Counted from the first letter of the stretch, positions 1 through 6,292 are shown. The stretch is DNA of 7,174 bases from an uncultured Rhodanobacter sp. (GCA_937906285.1 CALCWL010000260.1:1-7174), one strand, 5' to 3'. Notes: a model not told the origin generated them from the sequence alone. Numbers and translations are program-made.

Positions 1-615
1 TTCTCGCTGTTCGACCAGAAGGCCTCGACCTGGGTGCTGCAGGGCAACGAGATGAGCATGCCCTCATGGTTCCACTCCGCCCAGATGCAGGCGCTGAACC
101 CGCTGCTGGTGATGCTGCTGATCCCATTCAACAACCTGGTGCTGTATCCGCTGTTGCGCCGGATCGGCTACCAGCCTACTGCGCTGCGCCGGATGACCGC
201 CGGCATCGCCTTCAGCGGTCTGGCGTGGATCGTGGTCGGCGGCTTGCAAGTGGTGATCGACGGCGGCGATCCGCTGTCGATCGTGTGGCAGGTCTTGCCG
301 TACGCGCTGCTCACCTTCGGCGAAGTGCTGGTCTCCGCCACCGGGCTGGAGTTCGCCTACAGCCAGGCGCCGGCCTCGATGAAGGGCGTGGTGATGAGCT
401 TCTGGAACCTCACCACCACGGTCGGCAACCTGTGGGTGCTGCTGGCCAACGCGGCGGTGCGCAACGGCAGCGTGACCGGCGCGATCGCCCACAGCGGGCT
501 CAGTGTCACCGCGTTCCAGATGTTCTTCTTCGCGGCGTTTGCCTTGCTCGCGGCACTGGCGTTCGGACTGTATGCCAGGCGTTATCGCGAAGTGGATCAT
601 TACCGCCCGGCGTAA
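1..615 (+). CDS. POT/PTR2-family proton-coupled peptide transporter, C-terminal part (5' end outside window)
   Basis: Inner-membrane major facilitator protein of the POT (PTR2) family, which imports di- and tripeptides with protons. The reading frame is open from base 1, giving 204 visible residues; the family is usually about 450-550 residues, so roughly the last two fifths are seen. A GTG at 34 could be mistaken for a start, but the frame continues upstream with FSLFDQKASTW, matching the conserved POT segment 'DQ..S.W' before a transmembrane helix. Further family hallmarks are QMQALNPLLVMLLIPF, and GEVLVSATGLEFAYSQAP followed by SMKGVVMSFW. About five hydrophobic helices are visible, ending in a short basic tail (YARRYREVDHYRPA). 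The family is confident from these motifs; the exact substrate is not. The TAA stop (613-615) lies inside the head of a REP-type repeat. Confidence 0.9.
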   Translation, partial: FSLFDQKASTWVLQGNEMSMPSWFHSAQMQALNPLLVMLLIPFNNLVLYPLLRRIGYQPTALRRMTAGIAFSGLAWIVVGGLQVVIDGGDPLSIVWQVLPYALLTFGEVLVSATGLEFAYSQAPASMKGVVMSFWNLTTTVGNLWVLLANAAVRNGSVTGAIAHSGLSVTAFQMFFFAAFALLAALAFGLYARRYREVDHYRPA

Positions 616-679
616 GGCGGGCACTGCTCGCCGGCTCCGGGAGCGTGGAGAAGAAGATGGCGGGCAACGCCCGTCCTAC
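612..679. repeat. Inverted pair of REP-type hairpins (REPIN-like) overlapping both flanking stop codons
   Basis: Two copies of one 21-nt design face each other. The plus-strand copy (612-632) is GTAA, arm GGCGGGC, loop ACT, arm GCTCGCC. The minus-strand copy (679-659) is GTAG, arm GACGGGC, loop GTT, arm GCCCGCC. A 26-nt spacer (633-658) separates them. Each has a four-base head, two 7-nt arms and a 3-nt loop, with one non-Watson-Crick position in the stem. A GTAG-like head plus a short GC-rich hairpin is the known format of REP elements mobilised by RAYT transposases (including GTAG-headed REPs of Stenotrophomonas), and an inverted doublet is the REPIN format. The TAA of the peptide transporter (613-615) and the TAG of the DUF72 gene (678-676) lie within the two heads. 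No T-tract follows either hairpin. No RAYT gene is in the window, so family membership is inferred from structure. Confidence 0.72.
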
Positions 680-1482
680 AGGGCGTCGACGCGCGATTGC
701 AGCGCCATCGCCGCGGCCGGGTTGCGGTGCTTGGCGGCGCTGATGAAGAACACGAACACCTCGCGCGCGGGGCCCGGCGGCTGTGCCGCGGCCACGTGCG
801 GCAGGGCGGCGATGTCCTTGCCGGCGGCCCAGTCGCGAGCACGGGCGGCCCAGTGGTCCAGCTCGACCGGCCTGTAACCGGTGGCCAACTCATCGGCGCT
901 GCGCATCAGGCGGGCGTAGCTGAAGTCGCCGGTTAGGTCGGCCAGCGACGGATACGTCGGCGAATCGGTGAACACGGTGGGGATACGGCGGCTGCGTGCC
1001 AGGTCCACATACGCTTCGTCGAGGAAACTGGCGTGGCGAACCTCCAGCACGTGCCGCAGCGGCCGGCCGTCGAGTTCGCGGGGCAGCTGGTCGAGGAAGG
1101 CGGCGAGATCGTCCGCGTCGAATGGCCGCCACGGCGGCATCTGCCACAGGATCGGGCCCAGCCGGTCGCCCATTTCGGCCAGGCCGCCATGGATGAAACC
1201 GCTGGCGCCCTTGCCGGCGTCGGCCAGTCGTTTGCTCTCGACGACATGGCGCGGCGCCTTCAGCGAGAAGAGGAAACCTTCGGGCGTTTCCGCCGCCCAC
1301 TTCGCGTAGGTCGCCGGCTTTTGCGCGCCGTAGAAGGTGCCGTTGATCTCGATCGCGCGCAGCTGGCGACTGGCGTATTCCAGTTCGCGCCGTTGCACGA
1401 GTTTCGCCGGGTAGAAGTTGTTGCGCCACGGCGCATAGGTCCAGCCGCCGATGCCGACGCGGATCGTGCCATGCGTGTTCAT
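676..1482 (-). CDS. DUF72 (YecE-like) domain protein
   Basis: Cytoplasmic protein of 268 residues, within the usual 240-300 range for DUF72, a TIM-barrel-like family whose biochemical role is not established. Recognisable segments in order are GIGGWTY (10-16), EINGTFY (45-51), FSLKAPRHV (72-80), LWQMPP (112-117), EVRHASF (147-153) and FVFFISAAKHRNPAAAMAL (243-261), the last matching the family's terminal beta-strand and helix. No signal peptide or membrane segment is seen. The ATG at 1482 overlaps the TGA of the upstream PAP2 gene as ATGA, and only a weak purine stretch (CCGGAA) precedes it, so translation probably depends on coupling to that gene. The frame stays open upstream to 2253, but that part is antisense-phase shadow of the PAP2 gene. 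The TAG stop lies in the GTAG head of a REP-type hairpin. Family is confident; function is unknown. Confidence 0.88.
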   Translation of the reverse strand: MNTHGTIRVGIGGWTYAPWRNNFYPAKLVQRRELEYASRQLRAIEINGTFYGAQKPATYAKWAAETPEGFLFSLKAPRHVVESKRLADAGKGASGFIHGGLAEMGDRLGPILWQMPPWRPFDADDLAAFLDQLPRELDGRPLRHVLEVRHASFLDEAYVDLARSRRIPTVFTDSPTYPSLADLTGDFSYARLMRSADELATGYRPVELDHWAARARDWAAGKDIAALPHVAAAQPPGPAREVFVFFISAAKHRNPAAAMALQSRVDAL

Positions 1483-2270
1483 GGCGTGATTCCGGTGGGT
1501 CGGTGGCGCAGCCATTCGGAGGTGCCCATGCACAGCACCAGCCACACCGCGCCGGTGGCATAGCCGGCCAGCACGTCGCTGAAATAGTGCACCTGCAGCA
1601 GGATCCGGCTTACCCCGATCACTCCGACCATCAACACCGCGCCGGCAATGATGGCGCGATGGAAGCGCGGCGTCAGCCGCAGCAGCACATAGGCCAGCAT
1701 GCCGTAGAACACCATGGCGCCGAACGCGTGCCCGCTGGGGAAACTCCATCCCGGTTCGACGATGAAACCGTGGTCGTGCAGCGGGCGCGCGCGCCGGAAC
1801 AGCGCCTTCAGCCCGCCGTTGATCGGCAGGATGCCGAGCAGGGCCACGCTCCAGCTCGCCGCCAGCGGCCACTGGCGCCGCAGCAGCAGGATGAGCAGCA
1901 CCACGGCCGCCGCACTGGCGACCCACAAGGTGTCGCCCAGATGGGTGATGGCGGCGATCATGCGCAGCACCGGCACCGGCAGGTGAGCGCGCAGGCTGGC
2001 GGCGAGGCTGGCGTCGAAATGGCCGAGGCCGGTCGTGGGCTGGTCGGAAATCGCCAGCACCAGGCCACCGAAGAACAGCCCCAGCAGCACGCACAGAAGC
2101 AGGCCCGTGCGCTGGCGCAGCATCGTGGGCGGCTGACCCAGCAGCGCGGCACGGCGCTGCCAGTGCGCATTGCGTTGCCAGGCCAGGTCGCCGGCCAGCA
2201 AGGCCAGCAGCAACAACAAGGCCCACAGCAGAAGCGCGTGGTCGGCGATCCATTCCACCGGCGTGTTCAT
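1479..2270 (-). CDS. PAP2-family (phosphatidic acid phosphatase type 2) membrane phosphatase
   Basis: Integral inner-membrane phosphatase of 263 residues. All three family motifs are intact: KX6RP at 155-163 (K155, R162, P163), PSGH at 178-181, and SRX5HX3D at 221-232 (S221, R222, H228, D232). His181 and His228 correspond to the family's catalytic histidines. Hydrophobic segments at about 11-29, 55-74, 113-130, 139-153, 184-200, 206-220 and 233-249 suggest roughly six helices with the active site facing the periplasm. Members dephosphorylate lipid phosphates such as undecaprenyl pyrophosphate, phosphatidate or phosphatidylglycerol phosphate; the sequence does not decide which. The ATG at 2270 is chosen because GAGGA (2280-2276 on this strand) sits 5 nt upstream; an in-frame ATG at 2303 would add 11 residues without a better site. 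The gene is first of a two-gene unit with the DUF72 gene, sharing a 4-nt overlap. An open frame continues antisense through the beta-lactamase gene but is not coding. Confidence 0.92.
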   Translation of the reverse strand: MNTPVEWIADHALLLWALLLLLALLAGDLAWQRNAHWQRRAALLGQPPTMLRQRTGLLLCVLLGLFFGGLVLAISDQPTTGLGHFDASLAASLRAHLPVPVLRMIAAITHLGDTLWVASAAAVVLLILLLRRQWPLAASWSVALLGILPINGGLKALFRRARPLHDHGFIVEPGWSFPSGHAFGAMVFYGMLAYVLLRLTPRFHRAIIAGAVLMVGVIGVSRILLQVHYFSDVLAGYATGAVWLVLCMGTSEWLRHRPTGITP

Positions 2271-2414
2271 TCCCGTCCTCGTTTCGCGTGCTGATCCGCG
2301 CATGATCGCGGTTGGCGTCGCCGGCGTCGAGACGGCGCGCTGCACTCGCCGCGCTGGCCTTGCGGGCGATTTCTCGCGATAGTGCGCGGATCGTCGCTTG
2401 AGGGGAGAACTTCG
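2271..2414. promoter_or_regulatory. Divergent intergenic region between the PAP2 and beta-lactamase-family genes
   Basis: These 144 bases separate two divergently transcribed genes and must hold at least one promoter for each unit unless transcripts enter from farther away. Ribosome binding sites are clear at both ends: GAGGA on the minus strand (2280-2276) and GGGGAGA on the plus strand (2402-2408). A weak plus-strand -10 candidate GATAGT (2378-2383) has only a poor -35 match 17 nt upstream (TGGCCT, 2355-2360), so I do not call a promoter. A short inverted repeat CCGCG (2296-2300) and CGCGG (2307-2311) with a 6-nt centre is the only dyad noticed, and such pairs are common at this GC content. 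Confidence 0.4.
2402..2408 (+). promoter_or_regulatory. Ribosome binding site deciding the beta-lactamase-family start
   Basis: GGGGAGA lies 6 nt before the ATG at 2415. It decides between that ATG and an in-frame GTG at 2382, which would add 11 residues ahead of the signal peptide and has no comparable purine-rich site. Confidence 0.75.
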
Positions 2415-4115
2415 ATGGTCCAGCGATTCGGGTCCGTGCGTGCGCTGTCGTTGCGGTTGCTGGCCGGCCATGCCTTGCTGGTGCTCGGCACCTCGGCGCT
2501 GGCGCAGGCTCCGGCCAAGCCGCAGCTGCCGCCGCCGGTGTCCACCGGCGACATCGTGCAACCGCTGCTGCCGGCGCAGTTGCAGGATTTCGATGCGTAC
2601 ATGGCCCACACGCTGAAGACCTTCGAGGTGCCGGGCATCGCGGTGGCCATCGTCAGGAACGGCAAGGTGGTGATGGAGCGCGGCTTCGGCGTGAAGGAGC
2701 TGGGCAAGCCGGACCAGGTCGATGCGCACACCCTGTTCGCGATCGCCTCCAACACCAAGGCATTCACCGCCGCGGCGCTGCAGCAACTGGCCGACGCGGG
2801 CAAGCTGGACATGGACGACCGCGTGATCGACCACCTGCCGTGGTTCCGCATGTCCGACCCCTACGTGACGCACGAGATGCGCATCCGCGATCTGCTGGCC
2901 CACCGCAGCGGACTGAGCCTGGGCGCGGGTGACCTGCTGTACTGGCCGCCGACCTCGTACACCACGAAGGAAGTGGTGGAGAGGCTGGCGAAGGTGCCGC
3001 TGAAGAACGGCTTCCGCAGCCACTACGCCTACGACAACATCCTGTTCGCCGTGGCCACCCTGGTGATCGAGCAGGCCTCCGGCCAGAGCTACGCGGACTA
3101 CGTGCGCCAGCACCTGTTCAAGCCGGTGGGCATGGACGAATCGCTGATCGACATGACGTATCTCAAGCCCGGCATGGACGTGGCCACCGGCCATGCGCCG
3201 TACGAGTTCAAGGACGTCAAGCCGGTGCCGCCGATGGCTTGGCTCAACGATCCCGGTGCCGGCGGCATCTATGCGAGCGTGCACGACCTGGCCAAGTGGA
3301 TGAACGTGCAACTGGCCGGCGGTGCGCTGCCGACGATGGGCGCCGACGGCAAGCCGCAGCGCGTGTTCTCCGAGAAGAGCCACCGCGAGATGTGGTCGAT
3401 GCTGACCCCGATCCCGATCAGGAAAGCGCCGATCCCCGAGCTTGAACCGCTGACGCCGGACTATTACGGCTACGGCGAGGGCTGGTTCCTCGGCCAGTAC
3501 CAGGGCCGCAAGCTGGTCTGGCACACAGGTGGCTGGCCCGGCTTCGTCTCGCGCGTGACCATGGTGCCGTCGCTGAAGCTCGGCGTGGTGGTGCTGACCA
3601 ACCAGCAGTCCGGCGCCGCGTTCAACGCGGTGACGTACCGCGTGCTGGACGCGTACCTCAACCCGTCGCACAAGACCGACTGGGTCGCGGTGTACCAGAA
3701 GGCCGTGCAGCACGCCCAGGCCAAGGCCGACGACAGCGTGGCAAAGCACGAACAGGCGCGCGACAAGCGCAGCAAGCCCTCGCTGCCGCTGACCGACTAC
3801 GCCGGCACCTATCGCGACCCGTGGTACGGCGACGTCATCATCAGCCAGGAGCGCGGCAAGCTGCGCATGCGCTTCGGCAAGACCGAACAACTGGTCGGCA
3901 CGTTGACGCCATGGCAGCACGACAGCTTCACCGTGCGCTGGGACGACCGTTCGCTGGACGCCGACGCCTTCGTCGATTTCGCGCTGGACATGGACGGCAA
4001 GATCCGCGAAGTGCGCATGCAGCCGATCTCGCCGCTGACCGATTTCAGCTTCGATTTCCAGGACCTGCGATTGGTGCCGGTGGAAGCCGCCAGCGGGGCG
4101 AAAGCGGGCAAGTGA
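2415..4115 (+). CDS. Exported serine beta-lactamase-family hydrolase with C-terminal DUF3471-like domain
   Basis: Predicted periplasmic or secreted serine hydrolase of 566 residues in the Beta-lactamase family (PF00144: class C beta-lactamases, DD-peptidases, D-aminopeptidases, esterases). A signal peptide spans about 1-32, with basic start, hydrophobic core and cleavage-type ALAQA before PAKP. The catalytic domain runs about 55-415: SNTK at 112-115 is the SxxK motif (Ser112 nucleophile, Lys115), YDN at 206-208 the YxN motif, and HTGG at 370-373 stands where the KTG box is in class C enzymes. HTG is common in the esterase/peptidase branch, so a true antibiotic-resistance role is not implied. 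A charged Lys/Ala-rich linker (about 428-456) leads to a domain (457-553) opening LPLTDYAGTYRDPWYG, typical of DUF3471. The esterase gene follows after 46 bases on the same strand, suggesting an operon. The substrate is unknown; family and export are confident. Confidence 0.9.
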   Translation: MVQRFGSVRALSLRLLAGHALLVLGTSALAQAPAKPQLPPPVSTGDIVQPLLPAQLQDFDAYMAHTLKTFEVPGIAVAIVRNGKVVMERGFGVKELGKPDQVDAHTLFAIASNTKAFTAAALQQLADAGKLDMDDRVIDHLPWFRMSDPYVTHEMRIRDLLAHRSGLSLGAGDLLYWPPTSYTTKEVVERLAKVPLKNGFRSHYAYDNILFAVATLVIEQASGQSYADYVRQHLFKPVGMDESLIDMTYLKPGMDVATGHAPYEFKDVKPVPPMAWLNDPGAGGIYASVHDLAKWMNVQLAGGALPTMGADGKPQRVFSEKSHREMWSMLTPIPIRKAPIPELEPLTPDYYGYGEGWFLGQYQGRKLVWHTGGWPGFVSRVTMVPSLKLGVVVLTNQQSGAAFNAVTYRVLDAYLNPSHKTDWVAVYQKAVQHAQAKADDSVAKHEQARDKRSKPSLPLTDYAGTYRDPWYGDVIISQERGKLRMRFGKTEQLVGTLTPWQHDSFTVRWDDRSLDADAFVDFALDMDGKIREVRMQPISPLTDFSFDFQDLRLVPVEAASGAKAGK

Positions 4116-4123
4116 TCCATCAC

Positions 4124-4141
4124 GGCGCCGTTCGCGGCGCC
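4124..4141 (+). other. Intercistronic perfect hairpin with TTCG loop
   Basis: Arms GGCGCCG (4124-4130) and CGGCGCC (4135-4141) pair perfectly over 7 bp around the loop TTCG (4131-4134). In RNA this gives a UUCG tetraloop closed by G-C, rather than the classical C(UUCG)G. It begins 9 bases after the beta-lactamase-family stop and ends 20 bases before the esterase ATG, leaving the esterase ribosome binding site unpaired. No T-tract follows on either strand, so a standard intrinsic terminator is unlikely. It may protect mRNA ends or tune relative expression of the two genes; that is inference. Confidence 0.6.
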
Positions 4142-4150
4142 CATGCCGAA

Positions 4151-4155
4151 GGGGA
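4151..4155 (+). promoter_or_regulatory. Ribosome binding site of the esterase gene
   Basis: GGGGA within a longer purine run (4149-4160) lies 6 nt before the ATG at 4162. The ATG at 4143 is upstream of this site and in another frame, so it is not the start. Confidence 0.7.
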
Positions 4156-4161
4156 AGGAAC

Positions 4162-5808
4162 ATGAATCATCGTCGTCATGCGGGGGCGATCCTGCTCTCG
4201 TTCGGTTTGCTGGTCGGCATTGCGCAGGCGCGCAGCGACAACGCGCTGGCGCATCGCTGCGTCCGCGTCGAGCTGGGCGCGGCCAGCACCCAGGCGACCT
4301 CGGGCCGGCTGCTGCTGTTCGCGGTTGAAGCCAAGGCGGCCGAGGCGACGGCCCTGGCGGAGTCCAAGGGCAAGAGCAGTGCGGTCGAATCGGTCGACGC
4401 CAATCCGTTCAGCGGCACGGTGACCAGCGTGGCGGCGCGGGAAGTGAGCCACTGGGTGCCCGGGCAGGCCATCGACGTCGACACCGGCGACGTGGCGTAC
4501 CCGGAGCCGTGGTCGCGGCTGCCGCCGGGCGATTACCTGGTGCAGGCCGTGCTCGACGTGAATCACGACTACAACTACACCGGGCGCGGCGCCGGCGACC
4601 TGGTCAGCGATGTGGTGAAACTGCACTTGCCGGCGACCCGCGTGCCGACGCTGGCACTGGCGAAGGCACTGCCGGCCGAGGGCGACCCGTGGGCCATACC
4701 CGATTCGGCGTCGCCGACCCTGCGCGAAAACGTGGCCGCGGCGCGCCCGCACGCGCACCTGGTCGATTTCGTCAGTCCCTCGTTGACTGCGTTCTGGGGC
4801 CGGCCGATCCACATGCGCGGCTGGGTGTTGACTCCGCCCGGCTACGACGCCAAGGCTGCGGCGCGCTACCCGACCGTCTATTACACCCAGGGTTTCGGCG
4901 GCAACAACGATCGCGTGATCGGCCCGGTCGTCACCGTCTACACCGCGATGGCGAAGCAGCAGATGCCGCCGATGATCTGGGTGTTCCTGGATGAGTCCAG
5001 CCCCACCGGCACCCACGAGTTTGCCGATTCGGTCAACAACGGTCCGTGGGGACAGGCGCTGACCACCGAGTTGATCCCGCATCTCGAAGCGCACTACCGC
5101 ATGGACGCCGATGCCAACGGTCGCTTCCTCAACGGTCATTCCTCCGGTGGCTGGGCCACGCTGTGGCTGCAGACGCGCTATCCGAAGCTGTTCGGTGGCA
5201 CCTGGTCGACCTCGCCCGATCCGGGCGACTTCCACGATTTCACCGGCGTGGATCTTTACGCGCCGCATGCCAACGTCTACCGCCGGCCCGACGGCTCGGC
5301 CTATCCGCTGGTGCGCAACCACGACAAGGTGCTGGGCACCTTCGAGCAGTTCGCGAAACTCGAGCGCGTGCTGGGCAGCTATGGCGGCCAGTTGGCCTCG
5401 TTCGAGTGGGTATTCTCGCCGCGCGGTGAGGATGGTCGGCCCGTGCCGATGTTCGACCGCGACACCGGCGCCGTCGACCCGGCGGTGGTGGCGTACTGGC
5501 GCGATCACTACGACATTGCCTATCGCCTGCAGCAGCACTGGCCGCAGTTGAAGCCCGACCTGGACGGCAAGATCCACCTCTACGTGGGCACGGCCGACAC
5601 GTTCTATCTCGACGGTTCCGCGCACAAGCTGAAAACCGTGCTCGATGGCCTGGGGGCGAAGACGGAGTTCCGTTTCCTGCCCGACCGCACCCACGGCAAC
5701 CTGTACTGGATCGGCGAGGACCACCACGGCCTGCTCAAGCAGATCGGCTGGGCGATGTATGCGATCGCGCGGCCGGATTCCAGGCTGAAACCCGTCGTCA
5801 CGCCCTGA
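4162..5808 (+). CDS. Exported alpha/beta-hydrolase, Esterase (PF00756)-type, with extra N-terminal domain
   Basis: Predicted exported esterase of 548 residues. A signal peptide covers about 1-23 (RRH start, hydrophobic core, cleavage-type AQA before RSD). Residues about 33-160 form a separate beta-rich region containing RLPPGDYLVQAVLDVNHDYN, which resembles the 'L.PG.Y...V..D.N.D' core of DUF2141-type beta-sandwich domains. The catalytic domain runs about 200-535. GHSSGG at 325-330 fits the GxSxG nucleophile elbow with Ser327; YYTQGFGGNND (240-250) fits the oxyanion-hole segment; the acid is probably Asp479 in GTADTF, and the base His511 in DRTHGNLY. PF00756 includes enterochelin esterases, feruloyl esterases, S-formylglutathione hydrolase and mycolyltransferases; the export signal and N-terminal extension argue against the formylglutathione enzyme. 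The gene is probably co-transcribed with the beta-lactamase-family gene upstream. Substrate unknown; hydrolase class confident, N-terminal assignment tentative. Confidence 0.87.
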   Translation: MNHRRHAGAILLSFGLLVGIAQARSDNALAHRCVRVELGAASTQATSGRLLLFAVEAKAAEATALAESKGKSSAVESVDANPFSGTVTSVAAREVSHWVPGQAIDVDTGDVAYPEPWSRLPPGDYLVQAVLDVNHDYNYTGRGAGDLVSDVVKLHLPATRVPTLALAKALPAEGDPWAIPDSASPTLRENVAAARPHAHLVDFVSPSLTAFWGRPIHMRGWVLTPPGYDAKAAARYPTVYYTQGFGGNNDRVIGPVVTVYTAMAKQQMPPMIWVFLDESSPTGTHEFADSVNNGPWGQALTTELIPHLEAHYRMDADANGRFLNGHSSGGWATLWLQTRYPKLFGGTWSTSPDPGDFHDFTGVDLYAPHANVYRRPDGSAYPLVRNHDKVLGTFEQFAKLERVLGSYGGQLASFEWVFSPRGEDGRPVPMFDRDTGAVDPAVVAYWRDHYDIAYRLQQHWPQLKPDLDGKIHLYVGTADTFYLDGSAHKLKTVLDGLGAKTEFRFLPDRTHGNLYWIGEDHHGLLKQIGWAMYAIARPDSRLKPVVTP

Positions 5809-5821
5809 TCCTCATCGCGCC

Positions 5822-5842
5822 GTGAGGCGGGCACCGCCCGCC
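5822..5842 (+). repeat. Single REP-type hairpin between convergent genes
   Basis: This has the same 21-nt layout as the pair at 612-679: head GTGA (5822-5825), arm GGCGGGC (5826-5832), loop ACC (5833-5835), arm GCCCGCC (5836-5842), here with a perfect 7-bp stem. It differs from the copy at 612-632 at only three positions. It sits 13 bases after the esterase stop and 17 bases before the stop of the convergent VOC gene. No inverted partner is visible in the remaining 17 bases, so it is a single unit. It lacks a T-tract; it could act as an mRNA 3'-end stabiliser or weak bidirectional terminator. Confidence 0.68.
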
Positions 5843-5859
5843 GCCCGCGCGGTGTCGGT

Positions 5860-6282
5860 TCATTCCGGCTGCCACGGGTCGTAGCTGCCGATGTACCAGA
5901 GGTGGCCCTCCGGGTCGTGGCAGCTGTAGCCGGCTCCGCCGTAGTCCTTTTCGGCGTAGTCGTCGACGATCACCGCGCCGGCTGCCTTCGCCCGCTCGTA
6001 GTGGGCCTTGCAGTCGGTCACGGTCACGCAGGCGCACTGCGTCTCGCGACCGCCGATCTCGTCGGGTTGCGCAATGTGCCGGCCGAAATCGTCATGACGC
6101 ACGCCGCCGAGCATGATCATGCCGCGGCCGTAGGCCAGTTGTGCGTGCTCGACCTGGCCGGCGTCGTTTTCGTAGACCGCGTGCCGTTCGAAAGCGAATG
6201 CCTGGCACAGCCAGTCGATGGCCGCGTGGGGATCGCGATAGCGCAGGCAAGGGATGATGGTGCTGCCGCCGGACTGTTCCAT
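5860..6282 (-). CDS. VOC-superfamily (glyoxalase/bleomycin-resistance fold) protein
   Basis: Small cytoplasmic protein of 140 residues, the normal length for a single-chain VOC protein with two beta-alpha-beta-beta-beta modules (about 7-60 and 82-134). Family-like segments are IPCLRYRDPHAAIDWLCQAF (10-29), the first strand and helix; EHAQLAYGRGMIMLG (45-59); and the ending DPEGHLWYIGSYDPW (123-137), typical of PhnB/glyoxalase-like members. VOC proteins often bind a divalent metal through His/Glu at strand ends; His46 and a residue near Glu125/His127 are candidates, but the set cannot be fixed by eye. Activities in the superfamily range from lyases and dioxygenases to drug sequestration, so no reaction is assigned. 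The ATG at 6282 is supported by GGAGGT 4 nt upstream; the frame could extend to 6351 but without such a site. An AraC-family regulator lies directly upstream on the same strand. Confidence 0.85.
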   Translation of the reverse strand: MEQSGGSTIIPCLRYRDPHAAIDWLCQAFAFERHAVYENDAGQVEHAQLAYGRGMIMLGGVRHDDFGRHIAQPDEIGGRETQCACVTVTDCKAHYERAKAAGAVIVDDYAEKDYGGAGYSCHDPEGHLWYIGSYDPWQPE

Positions 6283-6286
6283 GGGT

Positions 6287-6292
6287 ACCTCC
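6287..6292 (-). promoter_or_regulatory. Ribosome binding site deciding the VOC gene start
   Basis: The minus strand reads GGAGGT followed by ACCC and the ATG at 6282. This strong match favours a 140-residue product over the 163-residue version starting at 6351, whose extra residues (Thr/Ser/Ala-rich) do not look like VOC fold. Confidence 0.8.

Noticed and set aside
676..2253. A 525-codon minus-strand frame suggesting an N-terminal fusion to the DUF72 protein
   Set aside because: The first 257 codons are a low-complexity Arg/Ala/Pro shadow of the PAP2 gene in another frame; DUF72 homology starts right after the ATG at 1482.
1471..2270. The identical first ten bases (ATGAACACGC) of the PAP2 and DUF72 genes as a duplicated translation-start element
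   Set aside because: Both simply encode Met-Asn-Thr with common codons; the flanking bases and ribosome binding sites differ, so chance is the simpler explanation.
2355..2383. A sigma-70 promoter for the beta-lactamase-family gene (TGGCCT, 17 nt, GATAGT)
   Set aside because: The -35 matches consensus at only three of six positions and the -10 at four of six, too weak to call in this GC-rich gap.
2415..4115. A beta-lactam resistance gene
   Set aside because: The SxxK and YxN motifs are present, but the third box is HTG and a DUF3471-like tail follows, which is usual for peptidase/esterase-type members; resistance is not supported by sequence alone.
4124..4141. Intrinsic transcription terminator after the beta-lactamase-family gene
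   Set aside because: The stem is good but the following bases are purine-rich with no T-run, and the esterase ribosome binding site follows directly.
1479..4163. An 894-codon minus-strand open frame running antisense through the whole beta-lactamase-family gene into the PAP2 gene
   Set aside because: Only the last 263 codons look like protein (intact PAP2 motifs). The rest is rich in His, Arg, Val and Gln, as expected from the complement of GC-biased codons, and the plus strand there encodes a protein with signal peptide and catalytic motifs. PAP2 has its own ribosome binding site at 2270.
4120..5727. A 535-codon minus-strand open frame antisense to the esterase
   Set aside because: Composition is that of a GC-rich antisense shadow (Arg/His/Val/Gly-rich), with no recognisable motif and no membrane segment; the plus strand carries a clear alpha/beta-hydrolase.
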